A stretch of DNA of 64,000 nt from Zopfochytrium polystomum (lineage: Eukaryota > Chytridiomycota > Chytridiomycetes > Chytridiales > Chytridiaceae): the NCBI GenBank assembly GCA_025765615.1, contig JAIVFJ010000042.1, forward strand, positions 124,001 to 188,000, read 5' to 3'. The notes beneath the pieces were generated by a model. That model saw nothing but the letters and a program-made list of their open reading frames with translations, was not told the DNA's origin and searched no databases. Position numbers and translations under genes: made by a program. Shown in pieces: positions 34,683 through 44,431 of the stretch (position 1 is its first letter; each line of letters opens with the position of its first letter).

Positions 34683-37600
34683 TCACTTCCCCATGAGCAT
34701 ATCCCGCTGCCTAAGGTACTCGGGCCCAGATAGAAGACCTTGCCGTAACTTGTCATCCAGCTCAACAAGGGTTGACGTGGTGCCCGCGGACGGGGCCGTT
34801 TTGCGTTCGGAGAGTACAACATGGGACGCTGCAGGACGAGGAGGCTCTAGCGTCGACGAAGTCTCGTCCGTCGACGAAGTCCAGAAGTCCAGGTAATCTG
34901 CAAAGTCGGATATTTCCGCTCCCTTGTCGTCTGCGACTGTACCAGCAGAGACCAAAGACGCGGACGGTGTGGGAATGAAAGTAGCCATTTCGGAGAACAT
35001 CGAGTGGTTGCTTTCAGCCGACGAAGAAGGAGTCGTAGTCGGGGGTGACAGGGACGGCGTCGAAAAATCCTCGTCGTGTGATCCCGCCATGGCGGGGAAA
35101 GTTGCCGCAGCCGATCCTGGGGGAGTGTTGGCGGAAACGTCGTGGATCATTTCGATAAGACTATCGAAGACGCTGGGAACCGCTTCATTGCTCGATCGCT
35201 TTGAAATGAGAGTGGGGATTCGCGGAGGGGCTGCTCCGACACGGGGTAAACTCAAAAAGTCTGACGGCGTCGGGGTCGGAATCGGCGACGAGGCCGACGA
35301 CGTTACGGAGTTGGAGCGAGTGAGAGAAGGATGGATGGACTGAAGGTGGTTTCCAGATGATGGCATCACAGTTCCGCTAGAGGCGTGGCTGCTTAGGACA
35401 GATGGCCGATGTGAAAGGCTGGGGCGGTTCAAACTACCCTGAGATGGAGAGGGCGAAAGAATCTGGGTACTTCGCCGCGCGGAGAGGACAGATGCAGTGC
35501 GACGAGGCGCAGTGTTCGTTCGCAAGTACTGCTGCCGATGCAATAGCAATTGTGAAGTGAAAACCTCTGGGAAAAGCTGGGGATATGATGTCGGCGGTGT
35601 GGCGTTATATGCTTGAAAACCACTTTCTTGCGTCATTTCACCAGACACAGTCGAGTTCGTAACTGTTCGAATACGCCCTTGGCTTAGAGGTGAAGTGAAC
35701 CGAAGCGCATCAACAGCTGATACAGAGTTTGACTCTTGCAAAAGAACTGCCATGGGTAGCATGCCTGAGCGTCCTGAGGAGACGTTTGTTCCAAGTGCCC
35801 AGCCGTCTTCATGAATTTCGTCCACGATGACTTGGTCACCAACCTTCAACTCGATCTCATCTGCAAGGCCCGGCGAGAAATTGGCCCAGACGCGCATAAT
35901 TCCGATTACTCCAGCCCGCTGGGGACTATTCATACGCGGGTCATTCACCTGTTCGGGCTCAGGCGGAATCGGACTGGGTGCAGGTTGTTCGTCAGACTTT
36001 TGAGTAATCCTCGAGTCCGGCCTCTTTTCCATTCCAAGGCCAAGGCCAAGGCCAACCATCTGCTCCGCGTTGAGAGAGGGAGAGTATGATGGAACGCTTG
36101 CTCCCGTATCTGCCGGTTGGCTTGATTCTCTCAAAACGACATTGAGTGGAACATCGAATGTGGATATCTCGCCATCGCTCAGGTGGAATCGTAAGCGGAC
36201 GACGTGGGACACACCAAGAGCGAGGGAGTCAAACGACGGAAGACAGTTCACGTCACTTGGATATAATGTCAACGCCCGTTGGTTATCCGCAACATCTGTC
36301 GAAAATGAGACTCCTTCCCAGCTCGAGTCTATCACGTGCGCCAATGGTTCGGGAAGCGCAATTCTGGCCGTTTTCGTCCCGCGGTACTTCAAACAGCGAA
36401 AGTTGTGTCAACGGACGGAAGAAGGTCAACTAAGAACCCACCGTTATCAATGTCAAGATGGAAGCTTCAAGGGAATGAATTGACTTTCCATAGGAAACTC
36501 GGAGAACAGTGATGCCAACAGGCACAGGATCACCAAAGCAAACTGTTGGGCGTGGGAGAGTAACAGAGGCAGAGATGGATGGGTCGCCGGACTCCTGCTT
36601 GAGCGGTTTTGGGGACAACAGTGATCTGCGGAGGTGGCCGTAACAAGATTAGTTAGTTTCATGCGCGAGGGCCAATCCCAATGAACAGACATTTTGAGTT
36701 CAGGGCTCATTCCACAGACGAGAACCGACGCCTGTGCCGACTTTGAGTACTTCGTGTGAAAAATTCCCTCCACCCAAGACACGGTGACCCGAACGGTGTA
36801 AGTTATTGTTCCGCTCTGGCCCAAAGGCTCAGGCATAACTTGGTTCAAGAATTCAGCGTCATTGTAAGTTGGAGGCAAGTAGGGGACCGACGACAGATCC
36901 AGTCGGAAAGGAAAGCGCAGCGTTTTTCTCGCATTCGACGGGATCATAAGATCGGCATGATTTACGTTCACTCTGGATCGCACGATTTGATGCGGCCCAT
37001 GTGTGGAGGTGATAAAAGGATTCGTCTCGGATTTCCACAGAGTACAGGACTCACCACGGAGCTAGATCGAAGAGGTGCGAATTAAAGGGAGCAGCCGAAT
37101 GCAGCAGACTGTACCTCAACGACAATCTTCGGCTCTTTAAGCGGTTTCGCAACAACAGCTTCAATAAAACCCTCCAACGCCTGCTTCGCGGGATCTAAAG
37201 GAAACTCCAATCTGCAAAACGGGCGTTGTTTCAGTGAACTACACAGTAAATGAGACAATGATAAGTCTGTATCCGCACCGAAAGCCTTTGTTGGCCGTAG
37301 CCACATCCGTGAATTGACCGAAAGGGCTTGAAGGGATCGCCAGAGATGCTGATGGAGAATGGCTGGCAAAGTATCCTGGGCTGGGCTGTTTCCAGCTGGT
37401 ATTGCTGCGGATGCTGCTGCTGCTGCTTGCTGCACTGCTGGCCGGGGCGACAGGCGGCTGCAGCGGGAATGTGGAGGGGGAACTGGAGCGAATTGACGAA
37501 GACGAGGCGGAAGCAGGAACCGGGAAAGCCGGCACAAGGCGAAGATGCAAAAGCGGGGAGGAGGAGGAGGAGGAGGGGGAGGAGGAGGAAGAGGAGGAGG

Positions 37601-37934
37601 AGGATGAGGGGGACGAAGAGAAGAAGGCGACCGGCGCCGACGACGACGACGACGATGAGGTGGAGGGCGAGCGGGCATGCAGTGACAGAGGTGATGCGCG
37701 GGCGGAGGACGACGAAGCGACGGTGGATGGCGCGAACGAAGAGCCGGACGGTCGCGGAGGAGCCGATGGCGTTCGCGACAGCGCCGACGCCTCCTGAAAA
37801 ACGGCGCGCGAGAGCGGGGGTATCGCGCGCAACGGCGACGACGACGACGACGACGACTGCAATGACGGCGACGAGGCCGGCGGCGATTGCTGGAGCTGGC
37901 GATGGTGGGGGTGGTGGGGGTGGTGAGCAGCCAT
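34683..37934 (-). CDS. Arrestin-domain protein with SH3 domain and Ser-rich N-terminus
   Basis: Exon 1 37934-37279 (Ser/Pro/His-rich, poly-Ser), exon 2 37211-37115 (LEFPLDPAKQALEGFIEAVVAKPLKEPKIVVE), exon 3 from 37061, exon 4 ending 36442, exon 5 36386-34683. The exon 3/4 boundary near 36660-36590 is not resolved. Exons 2-3 carry the N-terminal arrestin sheet (IVVE|LRGE, TITYTVRVTVSW, MIPSNARKTLRFPF). Exons 4-5 carry the C-terminal sheet (SISASVTLPRPTVCFGDPVPVGITVLR, HVVRLRFHLSDGE). After the sheet comes an SH3 domain (VIGIMRVWANFSPGLADEIELKVGD...DGWALGTN) and then a long Ser/Thr/Pro tail. Fungal arrestin-related proteins recruit ubiquitin ligases to membrane cargo; an SH3 appended to the arrestin fold is unusual. 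No PPxY motif was found in the C-terminal tail I read. Confidence 0.75.
37560..37620. repeat. (GGA)n purine tract coding poly-Ser
   Basis: GGAGGA/GAGGAA repeats on the plus strand, read as a poly-Ser run on the minus strand in exon 1 of the arrestin-SH3 gene. Confidence 0.8.
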
Positions 37935-38725
37935 GCTGCCCTGCGAGCGTAGGTACAATCAACGAACTCCTTTGCTCTGACTGACTGATGTGTGAGTGGG
38001 TGTGGGTGACGTTTGCTAACTGGGTGGTTTGGATCGTGGTGGGTGGTGGTGGTTCGGCGTGGTTTGTTTGTCTTGCGGCCGTAGCCGTAGTGTGTGTGTG
38101 TGTGTGTGGGTGCGTGTGCGTGTGTGTGACCCACACATCCAGAAAATATAAATAATGAGAAACTATGTAAAAAAAAATAAAAAATAAAAATAAAAAAAAA
38201 CCGGGAACGTCAGAAAAATTCTTCACTTCTGTCGGCGAGGCGGCCAATCAGGCTTGCTCCGCGAATGCCTGAAACACGCCCACAGGAACCATAATCGGCA
38301 CGATTTTTTCATGCAAAAAAGGAAGGTCGCTGACCTCGCCAATCGAGTGGGCGTATGACCGCATCCGAACAATTGCAAATCTTTTTCGCTCCCATCCAAT
38401 AATTGCCTGCTCCAAAAATTGACAAGGCTGTTTTTTTGCATCGGCAAAAGACTCACAAGAGGAGTTCAATTACGATCTATTGAACAAACCTGCAACTTGT
38501 GATGTTGCGGGTAAGGAAGTCAAGGTGCCTCAGCGGACTTGCTAAAAGGCACTTGCAATGCCCAGCTCAAGTTGAGCAAATGTTTTAACACTGGCAGGGA
38601 ATCAAATCCTGGCACATAGCCTGCATAGTATAAAACAATTTCGCTTGCTAGAGGCTGTTGAACACGCTGTCAGGATACCACTACCAGTAGGCTACACTTA
38701 CGCCAGCTACACCGAAGAACCATGC
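37935..38725. other. 5' region of the arrestin-SH3 gene and transposon flank
   Basis: Contains a (GT)n tract (about 38090-38130), A-rich homopolymers (38169-38200), and a 73-codon minus-strand frame (38469-38248) without recognisable features. No gene is called. Confidence 0.4.
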
Positions 38726-39269
38726 TGTTGAAGTTGCAGTGTAGAAGGCAATGTTGTGAGTGAAGTTGGCATTGCAAGAAGGTGGAAGGGTTGAGGCTGT
38801 GAAGCGAAGCAACTGGCCGAGAGGTAGAAAGAAAGAAAGAAAGGATACAACTGAGGTTTGAATCGAGGACAAGGGCAAGTGTGCAAAGAGAGCTTGTTTT
38901 AGACAGAGACTGGCAAATTGGAGTGAATGTTTTTTTTTAATCAGAAAACTCTGCCCAATTTATACTCCTGCAGGGAGGTTGACCAGTTTTCCTGTTTTGC
39001 CTATCTGAACAAGTTGCAAACTGCTTCAGACAGGACTTTGCTCTGGGGATGTGTTGTAAATCCCTTCCCGCAGAGGGAGGGTGATTTGAAATATTCAGAG
39101 CATTTCAAATCAACCAAGCTCTGTGTGGAGCCCTGTGTGCAAGCAACTGGTCTCCCCACAGAAAGGGAAAATGATTTGAAATCTTCAGGAGCATTTCAAA
39201 TCAACCAAGGTCTGTCCAGAGGTCTGTGTGCAGTGACCAGTCTTTCCACAGAGGAAAGATGATTTGAAA

Positions 39270-39274
39270 TCATC
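39270..39274. repeat. Target-site duplication TCATC, left
   Basis: Matches 44128-44132; the uninterrupted site reads AAATCATCAGGGG in the other LTR copy at 2077-2089. Confidence 0.95.
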
Positions 39275-39582
39275 TGTCAGGAACAGGGCAGGACAGGACA
39301 AGGCAGACAAGGAACTGAGAGGAGTGATGATTGTATTGGAAACAATAATTCACTTGAGGGATGGGACAGGTCCCCCATCCCCCTTTTATACCTTTTGAGA
39401 GTCTTCCTTGTCAAGACTCCAAGAAAGTTCCAGAAAGAGCAATTAGTAATACAATGATACCAATGATACCAATGACAACAAGACAAGTCAGGAAAGCAAA
39501 GAAGGTTCCAGAAGGTTCCACAAGGTTCCATGAAGGAATGTTCTAGAAGGTTCCAGAGGTTTCCAGAGGGTGATTCATAACA
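39275..39582 (-). repeat. 3' LTR (coding sense) of the Ty3 element
   Basis: 308 bp. In coding sense it begins TGTTATGAATC and ends GTTCCTGACA. It contains heat-shock-element arrays, GGTATAAAAGGGG, and an AAGTGAATTAT stretch (minus strand, 39345-39355) about 36 nt downstream of the TATA. Confidence 0.95.
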
Positions 39583-39597
39583 TCATCTCCCCCTTTT
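39583..39597 (-). promoter_or_regulatory. Polypurine tract (plus-strand primer)
   Basis: AAAAGGGGGAGATGA on the minus strand, directly upstream of the 3' LTR. Confidence 0.85.
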
Positions 39598-40923
39598 AGG
39601 CCTCTTCTGCAACTTGGTGGGGTACCTGGTCTTGAACTCGAGCAGAAGGTCTTGGCAGTGAGTGAGGTTTGACTCAGGCTCCCAGGTGTTGTCAGCATCT
39701 GAGTAACCTTTCCACTTAACAAGGAACTTGAGTGTTCTTCCAAACCACTTGGCATCCAAGATTTGTTCAACCTCAAATTCCTCTTCACCTTCTACCTCAA
39801 CTGGAGGAGGAGGAGGAACAACTCTGCCTGGAATGGAATTGGCCACAAACTTCTCTAAAAGGCTGACATGGAAAACTGGGTGGATCTTCATGGATGCAGG
39901 GAGATCCAGCTTGAAGGTGACTGGATTGATTTGCTCCAAGATCTTGAAAGGACCCAACTTGAGGTTGTCTAGCTTGGGACTTGGTCTTTTGGTCTGCAAG
40001 TTCTTCCTCAGAAGCCAAACTTGCTGACCCACAGCAAGGTCATGGTCCATTCTGTGAGTGTTGGCAAATCTTGAGGCATCTTCTTGGGCTTGCTTCAGGG
40101 TGGAGTCCAGGAAGGAGTTGATGATCTTGAGCTTATGTAAGTGTGAAGCCGCAGCAGGAGCTTGGACATTGGATAGGGTCTCTTGTCCCAGAAGATCTCC
40201 TCTTGGATTGAAGCCATAGGTTGCAAAGAAAGGAGATAGCTGGGTGCTTGAGTGGAGAGAATTGTTGAGAGCAAATTCTGCCAGTGGAAGGAGGGTGGGC
40301 CAATCATCCTGTTGATAGCTGACATAGCACCTCAAATACTGCTCCAGAGTCTGGTTTGTTCTTTCTGTTTGTCCATCAGTCTGAGGGTGATAAGCAGTTG
40401 ACAGTTGAGACTTGATTCCAAGGGCTGCTGTGAGTGCTTTCCAAAATTGAGATCTGAACTGTGGTCCTCTGTCACTGACGATTGACTGAGGCAGCCCATG
40501 GAGCCTGAATATGTGCTGCAAAAACAGGTCTGCTGTTCCTTGTGCATCTATATTCTCAGTGCAGGGGATGAAATGGGCCAACTTTGTCCTTCTGCAGATG
40601 ACAACAAGGATAGAGTCAAATCCATGGGATGGGGGCAGTTTCACAATGAAGTCCATGGATATTGATGACCAAGGGCTGATGGCAATTGGGAGGGGCTCCA
40701 GAAGTCCATAGGGCTTGTGTCTTAAAGTCATACTCAGGGAGCAGTTCAGCCCACCTGGCATGCCTCTGCTTGAGCAACCTCCTTGCCCTGAAGAAGGTGA
40801 GGTTCTTGTGATCAGAATAGACAGATATGCCTTTAGAACCAGCCAAGTAGTGTCTCCAGAATTTGAATGCTTCCACAATTGCAAGCAACTCCTTGTCATG
40901 GACAGTGTAGTTACACTCAGCAC
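39583..40923 (-). pseudogene. Pol, distal part: integrase core and chromodomain (5' truncated by deletion)
   Basis: The real sequence starts at the deletion junction near 40735 and runs to a TGA at the purine tract. It opens with KPYGLLEPLPI, the usual entry to the integrase core, then SISMDFIVKLP (first Asp), IVSDRGPQFRS (second Asp), and AYHPQTDGQTERTNQTLEQYLR (Glu), so D,D-35-E is complete. A GPY/F-like region (LGPFKILEQINPVTFKLDLP) and a C-terminal chromodomain (VEQILDAKWFGRTLKFLVKW, then WEPESNL) follow. The His2-Cys2 zinc domain that should precede the core is missing. Chromodomains of this clade guide integration to marked chromatin. Confidence 0.9.
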
Positions 40924-42940
40924 TGTTCAGCTTCCTGGAGTAATATGCCACTGGATGCAGAGGAGCAGAGGGGTCCTGAGAGCTTGGCTGGGACAGAACA
41001 GCACCAAGGGCATAGTCTGAGGCATCAGTTTCCAAGGTGAAGGGAAGCAAGGGATCCACATGCTTAAGGAGTGGTGCACTTGTGGTTGCTGTCTTAAGGG
41101 CTAGCCAGGCTTGCTCTGCTGCTGGGGTCCATTCAAACTTGGTGGTCTTCTTGGTGAGATCAGTGAGAGGCTTGGCTATGGCAGAATAGTTGGCAATGAA
41201 GGTTCTGTAGAAGTTGCAAAATCCAAGGAAGCTTTGAACATCCTTGATGGAATTTGGAGCCTTCCATTCAAGAATAGTTTGGATCTTGTCTGGTGCCATG
41301 GAGATCCCTTTGTCAGACACAATGAACCCCAAAAACTCAATGGAGGTCTTGTGGAATTCACACTTCTCCAGCTTTGCATAGAGGTGATGCTGTCTGAGTC
41401 TCTCCAAGACAGTCTTGACATGTCCCATATGGCTTGCAGTGTCAGATGAAAATACCAGGATATCATCCAGGTAGACAACGACAAAAAGGTCCAGAATATC
41501 CCTGAAGATGTCATTCATCATGCCTTGGAAAATAGCTGGAGCATTGGTAAGTCCAAAGGGCATAACCAAGTACTCAAAGTGACCGTATTTGCATCTGAAG
41601 GCAGTCTTCCATTGATGCTGGGGCTTAATTCTGACCAAATTGTAGGCGCCTCTGAGGTCAATCTTGGAAAATATCCTTGCATGGCTCAGTTTGTCCAGTA
41701 ATTCAGAGATGAGAGGCAGTGGATAGCGGTTCTTGACTGTCATCTCATTGAGATCTCTGTAGTCCACACAGGGTCTCAGTCCCCCATCCTTCTTCTTGAC
41801 AAAAAAGATGGGAGCTCCAGCTGGTAACTTGGAAGGTTGGATGAATCCCTTGTTCAGCATTTCTTCAATGTATTCTTGGAGGGCCTTGGCTTCTGGTGGA
41901 GAGAGGTGGTACAGTGGCTTGAAAGGTGGGCTGCAAGTTTCATCCTTGAGTGGGATTTCACAGTCATAAGGCCTCTGAGCTGGTAGCAGGTCTGCCTTGG
42001 TCTTGGAAAACACATCAGCATAAGGGAGATATTCTTTTGGTAGCTTGGATGCCAGCAAAAGGTCTGATGGGTCCAGGTTGTCGTGCTCCTCAGCAGTGGG
42101 GCTTGAATTCTTGACTGGGAACTGTGATTCTTGAATCTTTGACTGAGAGTTCTGTTCTTGGCAAAGACTGTGAGCTGTGGAACTTGAATCTTGAATGTGG
42201 ACTGTGAACTGTGGTACTTGAATCTTTGACTGTGGGTTCTGTGAACAAGAGTCATGGCCATGACTGTGAGCTCTATGAGCTCTACTTGAATCTTGACTGT
42301 GAACTGTGAACTGTGGAACTGGAGTCTTGGCTGGCTGTGAATCTTGAATCAAGGGCTTGAGAGCATGAGACTTGGGGGCTTGACTTGAGTTTTGGGTGAC
42401 TGTTCCAATTGGTGGAGGTTGGACTTGACCAGTGACCCAATCAATGGCAGGGTTCTGGGCTTGCAGCCATGGTAATCCCAGGATGACAGAGAATGTGGGT
42501 GAGCCAAGATCCAATACTTCCAGATTGACCATGGATGGTGGAAAGTCTTGGATGTGGAGGTTTAGCTTGGTTTCATGGCTGATTTCCTTGAACAGAGCAT
42601 GATTGGCAAAGTGGACCTTGAGGGGTGTGGATTTCTTGATTGTAGGAATGGCACAAGACTTGGCAAGGGTGGCATCAATGATGTTGCAGGATGATCCAGA
42701 GTCTATAAGGGCCTTAGTTGTGATGGTTGACTTGGGTGAGAGTTGAATCTTGACATCCATGGTGAGTTGGTGGGGCTTGGAATCTGAGGTGTTTGTGGTG
42801 CTGGTGGTGGTGATGAAACAGGGGCAGCTTGGAGGAGGGTCCAGGGAATTGCCCCTCAGTGAGCCTGGACCTGGGAGTTTGGGTGCTTCTTCCTTGGGCA
42901 GTCCTTGACAGCATGCTCCTTGGAGCCACAGTAAAAACAC
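40616..42940 (-). pseudogene. Pol, proximal part: protease, reverse transcriptase, RNase H (3' truncated)
   Basis: Overlaps gag and is entered by -1 frameshifting. Protease active site ALIDSGSS; reverse transcriptase with FSKIDLRGAYNLVRI, MPFGLTNAPA and the catalytic VVVYLDDILVFSS; RNase H with ETDASDYALGAVLSQ and KELLAIVEAFKFWRHYL. After HARWAELLPEYDFK, where the family continues with the C-terminal RNase H residues and a YRPG...ADALSR-like stretch, the sequence jumps to integrase in another frame and stops about 36 codons later. By comparison with complete elements I estimate that roughly 200 codons are gone. Confidence 0.9.
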
Positions 42941-43779
42941 AGTCCCTGCTGGGCCCTCCTTGTTTTCTCCTCTTGGCTCAGAGGACCCTTAGGAAGTGTC
43001 TCAACTGCATCCACTTGCATGGGTTCAGGAACTGTAAGAGCTTGAGGAACTGGGGTAGGTCTTGATGTAGTTCCTACTTGTCTTTGCTTCAGCCTCTTGG
43101 AGTAGAGTCTGTTGTCAATCTTGATGGCAAGGAGAATGTACTCTTCCAAGGTCTCAGGGATGTGCAGAGACTGGGAGAGCATGTCTTGGATAGACTCATG
43201 GAGACCATCATGGTACAGCTCCATCAGAGCTGCATCATTGTATCCAGAGTCTCTGGCTAGTTGCTTGAATTGGTTGGTGTAGGCCACACAAGATTGCTTT
43301 CCTTGCTTGATATGCTTGAGCTTGGATCTTGCTGTCCAAGATGCGTAGGGGTCACCAAAGGTAGCTTCCAGCCCCTCCCAGAGCTCTTGCAGGGTGGTGG
43401 GTGTGCTTGGGAGAGATCTGTACCATGATTGAGCTTGACCAGACAGGAGGGTGCTTGTGAAAAGAACCTTGACTTGCTCACTTGGAAATCTTGAAGGTTG
43501 GAGAAGGATGACATTCTCCACAGTGGCCATGAAGTTCCTAAGGTCTTTGGCCAGCCCAGTGAACTTGTCAGGGCTGGGAACCTTGGGCTCTCTTGCTTGG
43601 TTGGCTTGAGGCAGGGGAAGAGCTTGATGTTCTTGTTGGTGAAGTTGTTGTTGAAGCTGGTGCTGCTGGTGAAGGACTTGTTCTTGAAGTTGGTGTGTCT
43701 GTCTTGAAAGGGCTTGTAATTGGTCCATCAAGGCTTGGAAGGCAGTTGCATCAGGGAAAGTGTTGTTTGGGTCAGACAT
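42856..43779 (-). CDS. Gag polyprotein of the Ty3 element
   Basis: 307 codons, intact. A Gln-rich coiled-coil-like start (residues ~15-60, LQALSRQTHQLQEQ) precedes a retrotransposon gag/capsid region (KFTGLAKDLRNFMATVENV, SGQAQSWYRSL, WEGLEATFGD) and a C-terminal CCHC zinc knuckle CFYCGSKEHAVKDC. It packages the RNA and builds the particle. It ends 21 nt after the CCCAAAC heptamer, where pol is entered. Confidence 0.93.
   Translation of the reverse strand: MSDPNNTFPDATAFQALMDQLQALSRQTHQLQEQVLHQQHQLQQQLHQQEHQALPLPQANQAREPKVPSPDKFTGLAKDLRNFMATVENVILLQPSRFPSEQVKVLFTSTLLSGQAQSWYRSLPSTPTTLQELWEGLEATFGDPYASWTARSKLKHIKQGKQSCVAYTNQFKQLARDSGYNDAALMELYHDGLHESIQDMLSQSLHIPETLEEYILLAIKIDNRLYSKRLKQRQVGTTSRPTPVPQALTVPEPMQVDAVETLPKGPLSQEEKTRRAQQGLCFYCGSKEHAVKDCPRKKHPNSQVQAH
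42877..42883 (-). promoter_or_regulatory. Predicted -1 ribosomal frameshift heptamer (C CCA AAC)
   Basis: On the minus strand, in the gag frame, codons CAC CCA AAC form X XXY YYZ. Slipping by -1 gives CCC AAA CTC, which is exactly the pol frame (APKLPGPG). The gag stop lies at 42858-42856. Confidence 0.7.
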
Positions 43780-43806
43780 GATGGCAGAGAGTAGTGGGAG
43801 AGGGTG

Positions 43807-43817
43807 AAGTGAATTAT
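43807..43817 (-). promoter_or_regulatory. Primer binding site, complementary to the element's own LTR
   Basis: On the coding strand ATAATTCACTT begins 2 nt after the 5' LTR. It is the exact reverse complement of AAGTGAATTAT in the LTR just downstream of the TATA box, the arrangement used by Tf1 for self-priming. No tRNA 3'-end complement (TGG...) is present at this place. Confidence 0.75.
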
Positions 43818-43819
43818 GA

Positions 43820-44127
43820 TGTCAGGAACAGGGCAGGACAGGACAAGGCAGACAAGGAACTGAGAGGAGTGATGATTGTATTGGAAACAATAATTCACTT
43901 GAGGGATGGGACAGGTCCCCCATCCCCCTTTTATACCTTTTGAGAGTCTTCCTTGTCAAGACTCCAAGAAAGTTCCAGAAAGAGCAATTAGTAATACAAT
44001 GATACCAATGATACCAATGACAACAAGACAAGTCAGGAAAGCAAAGAAGGTTCCAGAAGGTTCCACAAGGTTCCATGAAGGAATGTTCTAGAAGGTTCCA
44101 GAGGTTTCCAGAGGGTGATTCATAACA
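43820..44127 (-). repeat. 5' LTR (coding sense) of the Ty3 element
   Basis: 308 bp; no difference seen from 39275-39582. It holds the promoter: TATA near 43931-43938, with the predicted transcript start at AAGTGAATTAT (43890-43900), and upstream heat-shock-element arrays (43971-44110). Confidence 0.95.
44041..44110 (-). promoter_or_regulatory. Heat-shock-element arrays in the LTR
   Basis: The plus strand reads GAAggTTCcaGAAggTTC and, further on, GAAtgTTCtaGAAggTTC, two runs of four alternating GAA/TTC units at 5-bp spacing. A third three-unit run, GAAagTTCcaGAA, lies at about 43967-43980. Three correctly spaced units are enough for Hsf1 binding in fungi. The same arrays exist in the other LTR. 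Confidence 0.75.
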
Positions 44128-44132
44128 TCATC
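44128..44132. repeat. Target-site duplication TCATC, right
   Basis: Pairs with 39270-39274. Confidence 0.95.
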
Positions 44133-44431
44133 AGGGGCATTTCAAATCAACCAGTCCCTGGCTCAACATTGGTTCAGACAAAAGTCAGGTGACCTGGAGC
44201 TGCTGTGAGCTGCCCTGGTTCCACATTTCTCTGAACCCATTGAGTGTGATTCTAATCACATTGTCCTCGCTGGCAAAGCCTAGGAGAGCAAAGCTAGAAT
44301 CACACCATCTTCACCTAACTCTTTTCGTTGGATTCAGATTAGGCCTTTCAGCTTAGTGTAAGTCGCATTGGCAGCAGCGACAGGGCCGCTGTCGACATAG
44401 GAAGCTGGCTTCCCAGGCTCAAATCTCAACA

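Larger units (their letters stand above)
39275..44127 (-). mobile_element. Ty3/chromovirus LTR retrotransposon (Tf1/sushi-like), internally deleted
   Basis: 4,853 bp with 308-bp LTRs (TG...CA) at each end, a perfect 5-bp target duplication TCATC, gag, protease-RT-RNase H, and integrase-chromodomain, all on the minus strand. The purine tract AAAAGGGGGAGATGA abuts the 3' LTR (39583-39597) and a primer site lies 2 nt inside the 5' LTR. The two LTRs appear identical, so the insertion is recent, yet pol lacks the end of RNase H and the start of integrase and is out of frame there (about 40720-40735). The copy cannot make a full Pol and was probably mobilised in trans. Confidence 0.95.
38726..44431 (+). 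mobile_element. 844-bp-family solo LTR, copy 2, split by a Ty3 element
   Basis: The two halves, 38726-39274 and 44133-44431 (848 bp together), match the copy at 1549-2392 end to end, with the same TGTTGA/TCAACA termini. Flanks are CATGC (38721-38725) and AATGC (44432-44436), a 5-bp duplication with one mismatch. The Ty3 element and one copy of its target duplication (4,858 bp) sit inside the third palindromic unit. The 844-bp family is therefore older than the Ty3 insertion. Confidence 0.85.

Noticed and set aside
37082..38134. Long Pro/Arg/Ser-rich minus-strand frames overlapping the arrestin gene
   Set aside because: Alternative-frame shadows of the Ser-rich exon 1; only the frame joined to exon 2 (LEFPLDP) continues into arrestin sequence.
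39277..39531. 84-codon frame repeated exactly at 43822-44076
   Set aside because: It is the coding-sense translation of the two identical LTRs; a non-coding promoter region.
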